Part shown: one piece after another, positions 51,791 through 63,159 of the stretch
Layout: every line of letters begins with the position of its first letter
Numbering within the stretch: the stretch's first letter is position 1
From: Vanilla planifolia
Lineage: Eukaryota > Streptophyta > Magnoliopsida > Asparagales > Orchidaceae
Direction: 5' to 3'
NCBI GenBank assembly: GCA_023846275.1
Contig: CM043877.1
Span: 14,677,107 to 14,741,106 of the forward strand
DNA: 64,000 nucleotides
The notes under the pieces: model-generated
Database searches by the model: none
What the model was told of the DNA's origin: nothing
What the model saw: only the letters and a program-made list of their open reading frames with translations
Program-made: the position numbers and the translations under genes

Positions 51791-52396
51791 CAATTTGATG
51801 CGGGCATCAAAGCTTGGCGTTGCACGAACAACGGGGGAACAATTTTTATTTAAATTTTCAAAATATTTTTTGAAATATTATGAGGTAAAAAATGATGCAG
51901 TGACGTATGCGCCGAAACATGGATTCCGGAACATCTTTCGGAATCGAATTCGGAGTTCAAACGGACTCCCAGGAGCCAAAACAGCGCGAAAAACACTTTT
52001 CCTGCCGCCGGCTCCTTCCGCCGCCTGCCGCACCGTCCACCGCCGGAGCCGCCGCCGAACTAGACCCGGGTTCGACCGACGAGCCAGACCCGCGCCCGAG
52101 TCCCGCCCGGGCTCGTCAACCCACACCAACCCGCCGACCCGCGCCGACCCGCGCCGACCCGCGCCCGCCCGCGCCGACCCGCGCCGACCCGCACCGTCGC
52201 CGCCGCTGTCGCCGCGCCTCCAGCCAACCGAAATTAGGAGTCTTTTTTGTATTCCCATGAATGAACTTAATTTTCATTAATTTTCTCAGAATTTTAAGAG
52301 TCTGTTTGTAATTTTTAGGTGACTTTTAGTTTACCCATGTGTCCTTTAATATTCTCATGTTATGAGTCAAATGTCTTTTGTACCCTTATGGATTCC

Positions 52397-52404
52397 TATA
52401 TAAG
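52397..52404 (+). promoter_or_regulatory. TATA box of the 1041-bp LTR
   Basis: TATATAAG followed by GGGGAG lies about 600 bp into the LTR, where the U3/R boundary is expected, and sets the plus orientation. Confidence 0.6.
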
Positions 52405-52471
52405 GGGGAGTCCTCTTCTGTTGTAAGGATATATAAGATTGAATAGTTAATGTAAGCTTTGAGTTTGTTTG

Positions 52472-52695
52472 CTTCCATTCTGAGTGCGATGCTCTGAGTG
52501 ACTTTGGCGTGCTGATTCGCTGAAGCTCTGGTACTGGGAGGAGGGGTGCGAGGCCCAAGTGGTGAGATGCCACACCAGTAAGTCTTCCATTCTGAGTGCG
52601 ATGCTCTGAGTGACTTTGGCGTGTTGATTCGCTGAAGCTCTGGTACTGGGAGGAGGGGTGCGAGGCCCAAGTGGTGAGATGCCACACCAGTAAGT
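52472..52695. repeat. Tandem duplication, 112-bp unit, in LTR
   Basis: Units 52472-52583 and 52584-52695 start with CTTCCATTCTGAGTGCGATG and end with CACCAGTAAGT. They differ at about one position, so the duplication is recent relative to the LTR. Each unit ends in CAGTAAGT, a strong match to a 5' splice site. Confidence 0.95.
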
Positions 52696-52841
52696 TATCC
52701 CAAAATCTAAAGTTTTTACCATTTCCCTTTCCTTTTCTATCTACACACACAAACCCGTATATTTTCGTGTCTCTATACCCCTTTTTTTGTCCTACATCAT
52801 TTGGTAACTAAGTAATTTTCGTTTTGTCCCACATCACAATT

Positions 52842-53905
52842 GTAGCCATATGCATCATATCACCACTGCACCTTCGGCTAGCCGGCCTCCCCGTAGCAAC
52901 AGAAACTCTGCAAAAAAGACTCACCGTTGCTAACACACAGGCTGCTGCTCACCACCGTAATAGTAGTCCACGCATGCCAAGTATCCCACACCTCCTGTGC
53001 ATGCAGGCAATCCCAAAGGCATGGCATAGGGTCTCGGCAATGGGGCAACCCCACGGGCAAATGTAGCTATTAGCTAGGCCCCTTCGTGCAAGCGATGTCG
53101 TCGAGGGTAGCGACTTCCAAATGATGCGCCAAATGAAAACATGGACCCTGGGAGCCACCTTGAGTTTCGAAATCCATTTATATTGATTGCAGTCATGTAA
53201 CGATCTCGCCCACTCAAGGCTGCGCGCACGTAAGATCAGGTGCGCATAGAGTTTGCCATTATTGATCATGGTTGTCTCTGTGAGCGACTGGAACACCATA
53301 TCCTTAACATGAGTTTTGCACCAAGGCACGTGCAGAGCTATGTCCAAAAGGCAGTCGTCAACACACCGGTGAATTTTCTATTCGTCCCAAACTCCGGGCG
53401 CAGCTATGCATTCCTTAATAAAGATTGTCCAAGTTGTCTCCATGTTAACAAGAATCCTAGCCAGTTGTCCTCCATGAAAAGGGTTGTCGAACCATCCCCG
53501 ATCCTCCACACGAAATAGGATATGGCATCCCGCATGGCGTCCAAGGTGAGCCTACAGGCATGGGACGCGTCGCGCAGGGCATAGTGAGGTTTACGCACGT
53601 TGGTGAGTTTATTGCGCATAATGTTAGCCCACACGCTATCCTCCCTAGTGATAATTCTTCTACATTGATTCATTTGCATGATGCACTGCCATAAGCGCAA
53701 GTCACAAATTCCTAGACCTCCGAGCCCCCTGGGCAAAGTGACGGTACCCCACTGCACAGAATGCAACGACCTTGCACTGCTATTTCCGCACCACAGGAAT
53801 CTTCTTAACACTTTTTCAATAGCCTCAATTACCCCCTTGGGCACCATATAATGAGCAATAATGTGACATGGAGTGGCAGCGAGCACAGAGTTTATCATAA
53901 GGACC
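52842..53905 (-). pseudogene. LINE ORF2 region after RT (zf-RVT)
   Basis: Minus-strand frames read INSVLAATPCHIIAHYMVPK, then RRFLWCG and GLGGLGICDL, the typical region after a plant LINE reverse transcriptase. The zf-RVT part (KVAPRVHVFIWRIIWKSLP, then CPWGCP, ETLCHAF, HAQEVW) follows at about 53160-52950 after frameshifts. The first codons continue directly from the RT fragment at 58210 once the two LTRs and their target duplications are removed. Confidence 0.88.
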
Positions 53906-54190
53906 CTACCTGTAACAGCCCTAGTTTTATCTTATATTTTTTATAGAAAGAGCTCTGTGAGACGAATCCAACGATGTTTAATTTGTAATTTTCGGAGCTC
54001 TAATGAATAAATTATGAATTTTTGAAGATTTGGGATAAATTTGTAACGTAGAGGATAGATCTGTAATTTTTAAATGTCGGCTTAGTTCAAATCCGATTGG
54101 CGGAGGATATATTTGCAAATATAAAATTTAGAAGGGGTTTTCTGCAAAAACGTGGTTCACGAACCAAGGCTTATCAGTTTCGACCGCGTT

Positions 54191-54198
54191 TATAAAAG
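54191..54198 (+). promoter_or_regulatory. TATA box of LTR b1
   Basis: TATAAAAG, preceded by GACCGCGTT, is kept at the same place in b2 (56471-56478) and, with the context slightly changed, in b3 (62863-62870 on the minus strand). Conservation across three diverged copies supports a promoter role. Confidence 0.6.
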
Positions 54199-54619
54199 GC
54201 CGACCGAGGTGCGTTTGGAAAAGCGCTTCTGCGAAAAACGGCGGCGAAGAGTTACCGGAGTGCGACGGCGAGATTTCGGAGAAATATCTTAAAGAAGTTT
54301 CTGCACGCTACATTAACATCCAACGAGGATTCCGGGAGCATTGGACGCGACAGTAACGGCCGGCGAGGATTTCCGGCGAGCGACAGTGACACCGGCGAAG
54401 GCTTCCGTAAGGTAAAAAAAATATTTTTTTTATTCGTCGTTAGGGTTATTTAATTTTCCGGTGAGCGGGGGAGACCGAGAGGAGGAAGCCGAGCCGGATT
54501 CGGTCGATTCAGCACATGAAACAGCCGATCCAGCGCCGGCGAAAGATTTCGGCTTCGCCGGACGCGAGAGAGAGGGGGGACTGCGTGAACCGGTCCAGGC
54601 TTTGGACCGGGTTACGCCG

Positions 54620-54800
54620 TTGAACCGGATGCGGAGGCGCGCGGTCCAGCACTTCGAGCGCGCGGTCCAGCGCCCAGCGCTTGCGGTCCAGCACGCCGAG
54701 CGCCCGGTCCAGCGCCCAGCGCGCCCGGTCCAGCGCCCAGCGCGCGCGGTCCAGCGCGCCGAGCGCCCGGTCCAGTGTCGCGGGCGGTCCAGCGCCTGCG
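54620..54800. repeat. GC-rich GCGGTCCAGCGC minisatellite
   Basis: About ten irregular repeats of GCGGTCCAGCGCCCAGCGC and shorter forms, very CpG-rich. The array is expanded only in b1. Copies b2 and b3 keep a few GGTCCAGCG-type units at the matching place (about 56990-57015 and 62340-62375). Confidence 0.85.
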
Positions 54801-55435
54801 TAAGCCAGATTTATTTTTTTTGAAAATCCGTTTGGAAAAGCTTTTAGAAAGCTTTTTCTGCGCGGACGGTCCAGCGCCGAACGTGCGCGCGGTCCAGCAG
54901 GCGGTTCAGTGCCGCGTAAGCCCATCTTTTGGGATTAGTTTGGGGTGTGTTTGGGAAAGCTTTTAGAAAGCAGAATTTTTAACTATTTGGGAATAATTTT
55001 TAGAAAAAGCAACTTTTGGCAAATAAACATATTTTAACTTGATTATGTTTGCACTATGGCCTTGTAGGACATCAAGAAAACCAATTAGAAGTTGACAAGA
55101 AAAATTTGGTACAACAAATCCAGGTAGAATAATTTTCTAACCCTGTGATGTAGCACGATATTATGTGTTTTTACATGCTTTTCTTACTGTTATAGAATTT
55201 TGATTGTTGCATATGTTTATGGTATAAAAAGAAAGGAATATTATGGTGTGGATTATTTATGCATTTGCATGTAAAACTGAAAAGAAAGAAATAACATGGA
55301 AAGAAAGAATATGATACAATATGCTAAAGAAAGAGATGAAACAATATGGCATGAAAGGACTTTTGATATGACATGGATTGATGTTTGGAAAATGACAAAT
55401 AAAACAATGGGATTCCCAGAGAACATTATCCTCAC

Positions 55436-55637
55436 CACTAGGCTCAGCGTGTGGGATCGCAGGGTATCGATCTTCGGATCAGATATCTGCCTAGTGTTAT
55501 GTGCTATGACTCCATGATGATTACACCAGGCTCAGCGTGTTGGATCGCAGGGTATGGTACCATACCTGCCTGGTGGCACTAGGCTCAGCGTGTTGGATCG
55601 CAGGGTATCGATCTTCGGATCAGATATCTGCCTAGTG
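55436..55637. repeat. Array of three hairpin modules in LTR b1
   Basis: Modules at 55436-55496, 55524-55575 and 55577-55637. Each is bounded by an 8-bp inverted repeat (CACTAGGC/GCCTAGTG in the first and third, CACCAGGC/GCCTGGTG in the second). After the conserved TCAGCGTGTTGGATCGCAG comes an inner hairpin. In modules 1 and 3 it is GGTATC, GATC, TTCG, GATC, A, GATATC. In module 2 it is the perfect palindrome GGTATGGTACCATACC. The same modules occur in b2 (57459-57510, 57512-57572), in b3 (about 61645-61905, reversed) and in the copy at 26895 (about 27445-27600). Confidence 0.9.
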
Positions 55638-56175
55638 TTATGTGCTTGGTTGGATGCCGGCTAGAGGACAGTCATTGATGATTGGATCCAGAGGATAATG
55701 CGTCAAAGGGAATTGGGCCCGGTAATAAGCACAATATAAGGAACTTGCATTTCTTTATGACTTTCATTTGACATTATCTTATATGTATGTATGACATTCA
55801 TCTTTACTGTTAATGGTATTTGTTATGCCTTTTATTTTCTTGGTTAAATATGTGGATTTATCTACTGAGATTTATAAAATCTCATTTAGTGCTTACATCA
55901 CAGGACATGAAACCACTACACCGAGAACTGGGAATGATGCTGTTACAGGAGAGCCCTTTCCAAGAGATGTGTGAGAGGGAAAATTTTAGTGTGATTAAAT
56001 GTTTAAAAACATGTCTTTATATATATACTTTGGATTTTGAATTAGTGTTTGTCTTACCGTCGGGTCCCCACCTTTGGTTTGTTTATTTGTCCTCACTTAA
56101 ATGCTGTATTTGGCGACTCTGATGATAACTTTGTGACATAATGGTATTAGATGTCGGTGGGGGCTTGACACTACC

Positions 56176-58204
56176 TGTAACAGCTTCAGTGTTTCGTATG
56201 TTATTTTATTTTATTTGCTTAAACGAAAGAGCTCTGTGAGACGAATCCAACGATATTTAATTTGTAATTTTCGGAGCTCTAATGAATACATTATGAATTT
56301 TTGAAGATTTGAGATAAATTTGTAACGTAGAGGATAGATCTGTAATTTTTAAATGTCGGCTTAGTTCAAATCCGATTGGCAGAGGATATATTTGTAAATA
56401 CCAAATTTAGAAGGGGTTTTCTGCAAAAACGTTGTTCACGAACCGAGGGCTTATCGGTTTCGACCGCGTTTATAAAAGCCCACCCAGGTGCATTTGGAAA
56501 AGCACTTCTGCGAAAAACGGCGGCGAAGATGTTGCTGGAGTGCGACAGAGACATTTCGGAGAACAGCTTAGAGAAGTTTCTGCACGCTATAGTAATATCC
56601 AACGAGGATTTCCGTGAGCATTGGCACGCGACAGTGACGGCTGGCGAGGATTTCTGTAAGTTCCGGCATGCGATGGTGACGGCTGGCAAAGATTTCCGTA
56701 AGATAAAAATAATTTATTTGTCGTCGGGGTTATGTCAGCTTTCTGGTGAGCGGCAGAGACCAAGAGGGGGGAAGCTGAGCTGGATTCGACCGATTCAGCT
56801 CTTGAAACGGTCGATCCAGCGCCGGCGAAAGGTTTCGGTTTCGCCGGACGCACGGGAGAAGAATAAGAACTGGTTCAGTTGGATCGGGTTTGCACTGTTG
56901 AACCAGGCAGTCCTGCGCGCAAAGCTTCGAGCGCGGTTCAGTAACCGCGTAGGAATTTTGAAAAAAAAAAATCCAGCGCAAGTGGTCCAGCGTGGACCGC
57001 GGCTGGTCCAGCGCCTTTTGGGATTTCTTTTGGGGTGTGTTTGGGAAAACTTTTAGAAAGCAATTTTTGACTAATAAGCATATTTTTGTATTTTACGGGC
57101 TTATAGGATATCAAGAACAATCAGAAGTGAGTAAGACAGTTGGTACAACAAATTTAGGTAGATAGATTCCTAACCCTGTGATGTAGTACACTACTATGTG
57201 TTTACTTTATATGATTTTCTTTCAGTTACATGGTGTTTGATTGTTCTATATGTTGATATTTATTTCATTTGCATGACAACTAAAAGGAAAGAAATAATAT
57301 GGTACAATATGCTAAAGAAAGAGACAAAACAATATAAAAAGAAATGTCTTTTGATGTGGTATAATTGTTTGGAATCATGATTGGAAATAGTAGTAAAAAA
57401 TGGATTCCCAGAGAACAATATCTGCCTAGTGTTATGTGCTATGACTCCATGATGATTACACCAGGCTCAGCGTGTTGGATCGCAGGGTATGGTACCATAC
57501 CTGCCTGGTGGCACTAGGCTTAGCGTGTTGGATCGCAGGATATCGATCTTCGGATCAGATATCTGCCTAGTGTTATGTGCTTGGTTGGATGCCAGCTAGA
57601 GGATAGTCATTGATGATTGAATCTAGAGGATAATGCGTCAAAGGGAATTGAGCCCGGTAATAACACACTATATAAGGAATCGATATTGCTTTATGGTTTT
57701 AATTTGGCATTACCCTATATATATATGACATATGGTATGGTTTTAGCTTGATGCATGTGATTCATCTTTACTGTTCATGGTATTTTAATATATATATATA
57801 TATATATGACATATGGTATGGTTTAGCTTGATGCATGTGATTCATCTTTACGTTTCATGGTATTTTAATATTTGGTTAGATATTGAGATTTATCTACTGA
57901 GATTTGTAAATCTCATTTAGTGCTAACATCACAGTTTAGGAAACCACTGCACTGAGAGATAGGAATGGTACTGCTACAGAAGAGTCATTTCCAAGAGATG
58001 TGTGAGAGGGAAAGTTTTAGTGTGAATAAATGTTTACAAACATATTTTCTTTATATATATACTTTGGATATGTGAATTTGTGTTTATCTCACCGTCGGGT
58101 CCTCACCTTGGTTTTTGTTATTTGTCCTCACTTAGATGATGTATTTGGCAACTCTGATGTTAATTTTGTGAGATAATGGTACTGGTTTAGGTGGGGGCTT
58201 GACA
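56176..58204 (+). mobile_element. Solo LTR b2 (2029 bp)
   Basis: It begins TGTAACAGCTTCAG right after the CTACC that closes b1 and ends GCTTGACA before CTGCC (58205-58209), a one-base variant of the target. It shares its first 60 bases with b3 rather than b1, so it is a separate insertion of the b2/b3 subfamily. It has a TATA box at 56471, a duplicated segment with (TA)n at about 57710-57875 and two whole hairpin modules plus the 3' half of a third. The 226-codon frame at 56376-57056 is not kept in the other copies. Confidence 0.85.
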
Positions 58205-58209
58205 CTGCC

Positions 58210-60581
58210 CGCCATAGACAAAGTTCTAACTTTCCATTTAGCGATTTGCTGCTCCAGTTTTTGGATAATGAAGTTGTAGTCCGCCTTAGTAAGGAGCATA
58301 GCTGAAACGTGAACACCAAGATACATCAAGTTCTGGCCCTTAGCCATCCGAATTTTCTTCGTTCTTTCTTTTCTCCTTCATATTTCTGCTGAAAAAACTT
58401 TTGATTTTGCTGGATTAACAATAAGACTTGTAGCCTTAGCAAGTTCGTGAAGAATGGTGTGAACAGCACGGGCAGCACTACGCGTAGTCAGCGCATACAA
58501 CAAATATCATCTGCATAAAGCAAATGTGACACTAGGGCGCACGCTGCGCATAACGAAAGCCAAGCAGCACTTGCGCCTCGTAGTCATGCGTGAGCATGGA
58601 AAGATGCTCGGTGACTATAGTAAACAGGTAGGGCAATAAGGGGCACCCTTGCCAAATACCCCGTTTCTCCAGAATCCAAGGAAATTTAACACCATTCATA
58701 AGCACTCCAAACCTAGTTGAGTCAATGCACGCACCAAGCCACTCCCGCTAGGCCACAGGAAACCCCATGAAATGCATCATATCCATCATAAAATTCCAAG
58801 ACTTTATCATAAGCCTGCTCCATATCAATTTTGATGGCCATAAGACATTCCTTGGATGTAGAAGAATGCATTCTAGAGGCCATCTCCTGAGCGATACAGA
58901 TGTTATCTGTAATTGCACGACCAGGGATAAACGCACCTTGTTCTTACGAAATAATATCTGGCAAAACTGCTTTGAGTCTCTCCACAAGGACTTTAGCTAC
59001 AACTTTGTAGATTGTGTTGCATAGACTGATTAGCCGAAATTGTTTAGGCCTATTAGCACCTTGCTTCTTAGGAATATGAACAATTAATGTGTCTTTCCAA
59101 GATGTAGGAATTTGCTTTTGTCTCGAAAAACTCCAGAGCCGCTTGCACGATATCCTCTTGGGTTACATCACGGTAGCCCAGAACGAACTCAGCAATAATC
59201 CCATCATTCCTAAGCACCTTATTCCTCCCAAGAGCGCGAATCGAACACACGATCTCCTCCTTCGTGACCCTAGTAGTAAGCATGCTCGCTTGCACATTCG
59301 AGAGGCATACACATGGAGAGAAATGCTGAAAGGGGGAAGCCACCCTATCATTGTTTCATTTTTCTTCAAAGAAACGGGTTAAAATATTCCTAATGCCATC
59401 AGCCGAAGTGATAGTCTCCCCCTTATCATCCTTCATACACATAATTCAATTGTTATGCCACCTGGTTGTTGCAGCTGCATGAAAGAAACGTGTGTTATGG
59501 TCACTAAGTTGAGCCCACTGAACCTTTGTACGTTGCCACCACCAACGTTCCTCCAGTGCATTAACCTTGTGAAATTCAATTATAAGCTGACCTAAGGCAG
59601 CACTTTCTTTTGCATTCAGTCCCACACTTGACTCTTTCATTTGAAGTGAGTTGATTCTGCTTTCCAGCTCCTTGTTCCTTCTAATAATACCCCACATCTC
59701 TCTTCTGCTCCAATTTTTAAGGGCAGCCAGTGCCCTACGAAATCTAGTGGACAACCCCTCCATTCGGTTGCCATGGGTGCCCCTATTCCAAGCATGCTTC
59801 ACCACCCCCGTAGATTGTGGGGAGTACAACCACGCACTCTCAAATTGTATTCTTCTATCCTCCTTAGTTTTTTGCTGTCTTCCCCCCAATTCTATCAGAA
59901 CCGGGCAATGATCCGAACCAATATGAGATAAGTGAGTAATTGTGGTAGTGGGAAACGCCTGCACGTCTTGAATATTCATCAAAACACAGTCCAGTCTCTC
60001 CAAAATACGTGATCCCCCTGATCTGCCATTGCACCATATGTAACTATTCCCAATAAAACCCAAATCTTCCAGTTGAAGATCATGGGTTAATTCAGATAGC
60101 TCAATTTGCCCTTACCCATGTATGAATTTTTTCCCCCACGTTTTTCTTCCTGGGACATAACTAAGTTGTAATCTCTCGCAATCATAAAAGGAAGGCTAGG
60201 CATGGCTTCTTCCCTTATAAAGTCCCAAATGGCTCTCCTTTTGTGAGCCTCCTTAGGAACATAAACAAAGCATCAATTCATCAATTTAGCTCCCAAATAC
60301 GTGATCTGGACAGACATGACGTGCATAGAGCTTCTCAAAGGCTTAAGAGTTAACCAATTTCTCCATAGAACTACTATGCCCGTAGACTTCCCAGTAGAAG
60401 GCTGTACCTCATATAGTCAATCCCTTCCCAGGAGCACATCAGCTTCTTTACGATTGAAGCTCTGCACTCTGGTCTCCACCAACACCACTACAGCCACATT
60501 CTGCTCTCTTACAAATCTTTGCAGATAAAGCCTGGATTTCCTGTCTCTAATCCCTCTAATATTCCAAACAACGATCTTCAT
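58210..60581 (-). pseudogene. LINE ORF2: endonuclease and reverse transcriptase
   Basis: The start codon lies at 60581 (MKIVVWNIRGIRDRKSRLYL), the canonical plant LINE endonuclease N-terminus, with LVETRV soon after. A stop follows near residue 60. The endonuclease end is open at 60063-59446 (GFIGNSYIWCNGRSGGSRI, ERLD, then SDHCPVLIEL with the catalytic SDH). RT blocks follow with frameshifts: AFIPGR-type sequence, KIDMEQAYDKV with motif A Asp (about 58830-58795), and HLLYADDI with the catalytic YADD intact at 58517-58506. The end, YLGVHV...KWKVRTLSMAG, runs into LTR b2. Nicking of target DNA and target-primed reverse transcription are the family's activities. This copy cannot make the full protein. 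Confidence 0.92.
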
Positions 60582-61091
60582 AGTAGATTACATACTTCGA
60601 TTCCCAAACATTCCTTATAGCAGTAGAGTCCTCACTCCTCATGTACCAGGAATGCAGTAGAAACACTTCAGCCTCCATACATCGTAGTATCGCAAAGTCA
60701 AAGCACCATGGCCGCAACGAGCACTGAGCCACATAACCGTGACCATCACAACTCGCGCATGAAGTCTCATTTCTACCTGCAGCATACTTCAGCACACCCA
60801 GAAAGGGGAGCCGCACTCCATGAGGTGCAGCCAGGGAGAAACTCCCCCATCATCGTCTTGCGTGAGATACATCATATGCATCCACATCATCCACAGTAGA
60901 CGATTGCATAATGTTCTTTCCTTTGGTCATCTCACTGATCGGAATGCTGAGGCGTTGACCACTAGCGGGAGATTGGTTCGTCACCGCCACCTCACCTGAG
61001 CTGCAACGAGCCAAAATCCTTCTATTGCTCTCTCGCCCACTCACAGCCGAGAGACTCCTTCTTCTTGCATTGCCATGCCCACGACCATCGT
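60582..61091 (-). pseudogene. LINE ORF1, distal part
   Basis: Minus-strand frames run from the b3 insertion at 61091 towards ORF2: RRRSLSAVSGRESNRRILA, then SGEVAVTNQSPASGQRLSIP and DAYDVSHARR, followed by a decayed segment with CASCDGHGYVAQC. ORF1 proteins of plant LINEs bind the element RNA. The Cys/His residues here do not fit the CCHC spacing exactly. It reads into 63160-63583 once b3 is removed, but the frame is broken. Confidence 0.6.
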
Positions 61092-63159
61092 TGTCAAGCC
61101 CCCACCTAAACCAGTACCATTATCTCACAAAACTAACATCAGAGTTGCCAAATACATTATCTAAGTGAGGACAAATAACAAAAACCAAGGTGGGGACCCA
61201 ACGGTGAGACAAACACAAATTCACATATCCAAAGTCCATTATATATAAAGAAAACATGTTTATAAAAATTTATTCACACTAAAACTTTCCCTCTCACACA
61301 TCTCTTGGAAATGACTCTTCTGTAGCAACACAATTCCTATCTCTTGGTGCAGTGGTTTTCTGACATGTGATGTTAGCACTAAATGAGATTTACAAATCTC
61401 AGTAGATAAATCTCAATATCTAACCAAGTATTAAAATACCATGAACAGTAAAGATGAATCACATGCGTCAAGCTAAAACCATACCATATGTCATATATAT
61501 AGGGTAATGCCAAATGAAAACCATAAAAAATGTCAATTCCTTATATAATGTGTTATTATCGGGCCCAATTTCCTTTGATGCATTATCCTCTGGATCCAAT
61601 CATCATCAATAAATGACCTCCAGCCGGCATCCAACTAAACACATAACACTAGGCAGATATCTGATTCGAAGATCGATACCTTGCAACACATGCTGAGCCT
61701 AATGCCACTAGGCAGGTATGATACCATACCCTGCAACACATGCTGAGCCTGGTGTAAATCATCATGGAGTCATAGCACATAATACCAGACAGATATCTGA
61801 TCCGAAGATCGATACCCTGTGACACACGCTGAGCCTGATATAAACACTAGGAAGATATCTGATCCGAAGATCGATACCCTGCAACACATGTTGAGCCTAG
61901 TGGTGAGGATAATGTTCTCTGGGAATCTCATTTCTTTTTATTTTTCATTTTTCCAAACATCAATCAATGCCATATCAAAAGACCTTTCATGCCATATTGT
62001 TTCGTCTTTTTCTTTAGCATATTGTGCCACATTATTTCATTCTTTTTATTTTAGTTCCATACCATAGTGTTTCTTCCTTTTTATGCCACAAGCAATATAT
62101 ACAACAATTGAAATACTATGACAGTAAAAAAACATGTAAAAACTCAATAATGTGCTACATCACAGGGTTAGGAACTTATCTACCTAAATTTGCTGTACCA
62201 ACCGTCTTACTCACTTCTGATTCTTCTTGATGTCCTACAAGCCCGTAAAATACAAAAATAATTAATTTAAATATGCTTATTAGTCAAAAATTGCTTTCTA
62301 AAAGCTTTCCTAAACACACCCAAAAATAAATCCCAAAAGGCGCTGGACCGGCCGCGCCCTCGCTGGACCGGCCGCGCTGGATTTTTTTTTCCAAAATTCC
62401 TACGCGGTTGCTGAACCGCGCTCGGCCCGCTGCGCGCTGGACCGCCCGGCTTCAACAGTGCAAACCCGGTCCAACTGAACCGGTTCCTATTCTTCTCCCG
62501 TGCGTCCGGCGAAAACAGAACCTTTCGCCGGCGCTGGATCGGCCGTTTCAAGCGCTGAATCTGTCGAATCCGGCTCGGCTTCCTCCTCTCGGTCTCCCCC
62601 GCTCACCGGAAAGCTTTACACTACTCCGACGACAAAAAAATTATTTCTTACCTTACGAAAACCTTCGCCGTTTGTCACTGTTGCGTGCCGGAACTTATGG
62701 AAATCCTCGCCGGCCATCACCGTCGCGTGCCAATGCTCATGGAATCTTCGTTGGATGTTAATGTAGCGTGCCGAAACTTCTCTAAGGTTTTCCGAAATCT
62801 CGCCGTCGCACTCTAGCAACCTCTTCGCGCCGTTTTTCGCAAAAGTGCTTTTCTGAACGCAGCTTTTATAGCCGCGGTCAAAACCGATAAGCCTCGTGAA
62901 CCGTGTTTTTGCAGCAAACCCCCTCTAAATTTTATATTGGCAAATATATCCTCCGCCAATCGGATTTGAACTAAGCCGACATTTAAAAATTACAGATCTA
63001 TCCTCTACGTTACAAATTTATCCGAAATCTTCAAAAATTTATAATTTATTCATTAGAGCTTTGAAAATTACAAATTAAACATCGTTGGATTCGTCTCACA
63101 GAGCTCTTTCGTTTAAGCAAATAAAATAAAATAACATACGAAACACTGAGGCTGTTACA
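61092..63159 (-). mobile_element. Solo LTR b3 (2068 bp), inverted
   Basis: It reads TGTCAAGCCCCC at 61092 and ends GGCTGTTACA at 63159, so it lies on the minus strand relative to b1 and b2. Its flanks are ATCGT (61087-61091) and ATTAT (63160-63164), which match at three of five positions; the duplication has decayed or was never perfect. It contains four hairpin modules, more than any other copy. The first 60 bases are nearly identical to b2. It splits LINE ORF1. Confidence 0.85.

Larger units (their letters stand above)
51796..52836 (+). mobile_element. Solo LTR, 1041 bp
   Basis: It begins TGATGCGGG and ends CCCACATCA (imperfect inverted ends) and is flanked by CAATT on both sides (51791-51795 and 52837-52841), inside the LINE. 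It has a TATA box at 52397, a GC-rich first half with CCGACCCGCG-type repeats (about 52130-52195) and a 112-bp tandem duplication. No internal region or second LTR is present, so it is a solo LTR. Lineage unknown. Confidence 0.9.
53911..56170 (+). mobile_element. Solo LTR b1 (2260 bp)
   Basis: It begins TGTAACAGCC and ends GGGGGCTTGACA, with CTACC on each side (53906-53910 and 56171-56175). It carries a TATA box at 54191, a GC-rich minisatellite at 54620-54800 and a three-module hairpin array at 55436-55637. ATTTGGCGACTCTGATG near 56108 resembles a gypsy primer-binding site, so the true LTR/internal border might lie there instead. The open frames at 54461-54925 are by-products of the GC repeat. 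No gag or pol is present. Confidence 0.85.

Noticed and set aside
51878..52280. Pro/Arg/Ala-rich open frames of 117-161 codons
   Set aside because: Low-complexity reading of the GC-rich half of a solo LTR, with no conserved motif and overlapping frames on both strands.
54461..54925. Open frames of 120 and 138 codons with VQRP-type or ALDRAR-type repeats
   Set aside because: They come from the GCGGTCCAGCGC minisatellite and are not kept in the other LTR copies.
56360..56380. GTTCAAATCCGA resembling a tRNA B box
   Set aside because: It is conserved as part of the LTR family with no A box or cloverleaf around it.
56376..57056. 226-codon open frame in LTR b2
   Set aside because: It crosses the promoter and leader of the LTR, and the matching frames in b1 and b3 are broken by different indels. 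It most likely arose by chance.
58767..59911. Plus-strand open frames of 85-97 codons
   Set aside because: Antisense shadows of LINE ORF2.
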